A stretch of 16,632 nt of DNA, taken from contig USNJ01000021.1 in the NCBI GenBank assembly GCA_900556055.1, forward strand, positions 1 to 16,632, given 5' to 3'. The notes below the pieces were generated by a model that searched no databases, was not told where the DNA came from, and was given only the letters and a program-made list of their open reading frames with translations. This document shows positions 14,655 to 16,632 of the stretch, piece by piece. Within the stretch, counting starts at the first letter, position 1, and each line of letters opens with the position of its first letter. Made by a program: the position numbers and the translations under genes. The DNA is from an uncultured Ruminococcus sp. Lineage in GTDB: Bacteria > Bacillota > Clostridia > Oscillospirales > Ruminococcaceae.

Positions 14655-15545
14655 ATGATGATTGAAACTGTTCCTGCAAAGACAATCATAACAAAGACAA
14701 AGGGCGGCTGGTTCGGCAATGACTACAACATGAATATTTACCGAGGCTGCTGTCACGGCTGCATATACTGCGACAGCCGAAGCGAATGCTACGGCATAGA
14801 CCGCTTTGACACGGTGCGTGCAAAGGCAAATGCGCTTGGGATCATTCGTGATGAACTGCGCAGAAAGGTCAGGTCGGGCGTTGTCGGGACGGGTTCGATG
14901 TCTGATCCGTACAATCCGTTTGAGAAAACGGAGCTTCTGACAAGGCACGCTCTTGAGCTGATAAACGCTTACGGCTTCGGTGCGGACGTGCTGTCTAAAA
15001 GTGCGCTTATTGCACGGGATACCGACATTTTCCGTGAGATAGCCGAACATTCGCCGATGCTTGTGAAAATGACCGTCACTGCCTGCGATGATGAGCTTTG
15101 CAGGCTGATAGAACCGAATGTTTCCGTATCGTCCGAGAGATTTGATGCGCTGGCGAAAATAGCCGAAAGCGGCATATTCACGGGTATAATGCTAATGCCC
15201 GTGCTTCCTTTCATTGAGGACACGGAGGAGAATATCATCGGCATAGTGCGGACGGCGCATGAGATAGGCGCAAGGTTTGTCTATCCCGCATTCGGCGTGA
15301 CGCTGCGTGCAAATCAGCGGGAGTATTTTCTGGATAAGCTGGACGAAATATTCCCCGAAAAAAATTACCGCCGCAGATATGAAGAGTTCTGCGGCGGCAG
15401 ATATGAATGTGTATCTCCGAATGTAAAGAAACTGTGGAAGGTGTTCACCGAGGAATGCGGTAAATACGGCATTCTTTATGATATGGGCGACATTGTTTCG
15501 GCATATAAGTCGGGTTATGGAGATACTCAGCTGAGTTTCTTTTAA
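14655..15545 (+). CDS. SPL family radical SAM protein (COG1533/SplB-like)
   Basis: A 296-residue [4Fe-4S] radical SAM enzyme. The cluster motif CxxxCxxC is C32, C36 and C39, inside NIYRGCCHGCIYCDSRSECY, the hallmark of the COG1533 branch. GTGSMSDPYNPFEK and TLLTRH-like ELLTRHALELI, then KSALIARD and KMTVTACDDEL, follow the branch closely. Proteins of this group are often labelled spore photoproduct lyase-like. True SplB has a conserved catalytic Cys near position 140 that I cannot identify with confidence here, so the reaction is unknown. The double ATG at 14655/14658 follows AAAGGG; ATG 14658 has the better spacing (7 bases). The stop codon overlaps that of the convergent membrane protein gene by 4 bases. 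Confidence 0.92.
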   Translation: MMIETVPAKTIITKTKGGWFGNDYNMNIYRGCCHGCIYCDSRSECYGIDRFDTVRAKANALGIIRDELRRKVRSGVVGTGSMSDPYNPFEKTELLTRHALELINAYGFGADVLSKSALIARDTDIFREIAEHSPMLVKMTVTACDDELCRLIEPNVSVSSERFDALAKIAESGIFTGIMLMPVLPFIEDTEENIIGIVRTAHEIGARFVYPAFGVTLRANQREYFLDKLDEIFPEKNYRRRYEEFCGGRYECVSPNVKKLWKVFTEECGKYGILYDMGDIVSAYKSGYGDTQLSFF

Positions 15546-16618
15546 TCCTTGGGAAATGCGCGGTTTTCGGCGATAACAGTCATAAGCGAATCGTTCAGCG
15601 AATAAAGATTGCGGCTGCAAAGAATGTCAAAAATTGCTTTTCCGGCTTCAAGGTTATTATCATCTGCATATATTCTGCTCAGGGCGGGAACAGCATCGCA
15701 GGAGAGATCGTTCAGGTCAAATCTGTCAAAATCGGTGATGGCTCCGTTGTTATAAAGCCTGTAATTTTCTCTGACTATGAAGCTGTCAACATTTGCAAAG
15801 CTGAAAACGGACATCATGACTGCTGTTATAACAAATGCAGTCAGCGAGAGGTCAAAATCCGGCATGAACTGCTTGATGATAACGCCGATAAACACGAGCG
15901 CCAGGGCTATCATAAGTATTGATGCATAAATGCGCTTCTGCGTCCAGCCGAATTTGCTGATGTAAAGCACCATCTTGCTGAGGGCGGTAGCAACAAGAAG
16001 AACAGTCGATACGGAGAGAAAAACCGTGAAGAACTTCAGGGCTTTCGGTTTTTTTCCGTCCTCGGTCTTTAAGCATAAGCCGTTTATGATAATGATGATG
16101 CCTGCGTTTATTACGGCGGTCATGCAAAGCTCAAAAAATCCTCGCCTTGCATATTCCGAATAGGATATTCCGTCGGGGAGATAGCCTATGAATGCGTTCA
16201 TGAAATAGTCAGCCTGAAGTGCAAAGAAGATGATGTAGATAAGGCATATCGGCACGACTGCTGTGTAAAGGATAAGTCCGTGTATCTTTGCATATGCATC
16301 GGCTGATGTCTGCTTTTCCAGTTCATGCTCATCGGCTGTTTTATTGCAGATTATTGCGGAAAATATCATGCTGAAAAGTCCGCAGGCGATGAAAAGCGAA
16401 AATCCGAAGGTGATGAGCCGTGATATAAATTCATCGGGGACGATAAGCGATGAGAAAATGCTGTCCATGGTTTTTTCCATGCGTTCATCTGCGCTCATCA
16501 GCAGGAAAAGTATCACGAGAAAGGCGGGTATCGCAAAGATAAGTCCGGTGATGATATATCCGATGGCGATGCCGAGAGGAAAGCCGAGAAGTCCACGCAG
16601 GAGCAGCTTTTTCTTCAT
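15542..16618 (-). CDS. DUF4153/DUF4173-like polytopic membrane protein with DUF3021-like N-terminus
   Basis: A 358-residue protein with about eight hydrophobic segments. From about residue 40 it resembles DUF4173 (DUF4153) proteins: LLMSADERM, DEFISRLITFGFSLFIACGL, then the hallmark GYLPDGISYSEYARRGFFEL, ISKFGWTQKRIYAS and a soluble C-terminus with DAVPALSRI. The first 28 residues (MKKKLLLRGLLGFPLGIAIG) resemble instead the start of DUF3021 proteins, usually paired with LytTR regulators. DUF4173 proteins normally have further N-terminal helices, so this one may be short or rearranged. ATG 16618 follows AGGTGG with 6 bases of spacing; an in-frame GTG at 16627 has none. The last bases of the window read ATG AGG TGG TAA in another frame, possibly the end of an upstream gene. 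Function unknown. Confidence 0.75.
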   Translation of the reverse strand: MKKKLLLRGLLGFPLGIAIGYIITGLIFAIPAFLVILFLLMSADERMEKTMDSIFSSLIVPDEFISRLITFGFSLFIACGLFSMIFSAIICNKTADEHELEKQTSADAYAKIHGLILYTAVVPICLIYIIFFALQADYFMNAFIGYLPDGISYSEYARRGFFELCMTAVINAGIIIIINGLCLKTEDGKKPKALKFFTVFLSVSTVLLVATALSKMVLYISKFGWTQKRIYASILMIALALVFIGVIIKQFMPDFDLSLTAFVITAVMMSVFSFANVDSFIVRENYRLYNNGAITDFDRFDLNDLSCDAVPALSRIYADDNNLEAGKAIFDILCSRNLYSLNDSLMTVIAENRAFPKD

Positions 16619-16632
16619 TTTTACCACCTCAT

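Noticed and set aside
1..16632. CRISPR arrays, tRNA or rRNA genes, insertion sequences, prophage or toxin-antitoxin modules
   Set aside because: No regularly spaced repeats, RNA gene motifs, transposase or integrase motifs or terminal inverted repeats were seen on either strand.

Overview
The window looks like chromosomal DNA of a low-to-mid GC Firmicute of the class Clostridia, most likely near Ruminococcus/Ruminococcaceae. This is inferred from Gram-positive style GGAGG ribosome binding sites, several near-consensus sigma-A promoters (TATAAT, often with an extended TGn), a DUF896 (YnzC-like) protein, a COG1533 radical SAM protein and an ftsE-ftsX-M23-S41 gene order. I see no rRNA, tRNA, CRISPR, insertion sequence or prophage signal. 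Thirteen protein genes fill about 90% of the window; those at both edges are cut off or begin at the edge.

Layout. 2-1378 (+): 3' part of a chemotaxis receptor with an unusual acidic tail, closed by a terminator. 1528-2792 (+): two-gene unit of a GNAT acetyltransferase and a short-chain dehydrogenase. 2975-4303 (+): monocistronic aspartate kinase, with a strong promoter that runs straight into a hairpin and a strong terminator after it. 4612-5697 (+): PucR/CdaR-type regulator with a leader of about 135 nt. 5781-9860 (+): ftsE, ftsX, a coiled-coil M23 peptidase and an S41 PDZ protease, apparently one operon for peptidoglycan hydrolysis. 9928-11700 (-): intracellular-type GH13 enzyme fused to a C-terminal DUF1653 domain. 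11927-13180 (+): AI-2E family transporter, divergent from the amylase. 13259-14233 (-): unrecognised two-TM protein with three 10-residue repeats. 14378-14605 (+): DUF896 protein. 14655-15545 (+): radical SAM protein. 15542-16618 (-): polytopic DUF4153/DUF4173-like protein whose stop codon overlaps that of the radical SAM gene.

How the genes work together. The clearest functional group is the ftsEX operon. By analogy with FtsEX-CwlO/PcsB/EnvC systems, the ABC pair should transmit ATP hydrolysis across the membrane to the coiled-coil M23 hydrolase; the S41 protease may process or turn over a partner. The remaining genes are one- or two-gene housekeeping or accessory units separated by terminators.

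I found no clear new defence or mobile system. The observations most worth a second look are the GH13-DUF1653 fusion, the DUF3021-like start of the DUF4153/DUF4173-like protein, the repeat-bearing membrane protein and the RNA hairpins at the aspartate kinase and regulator leaders.
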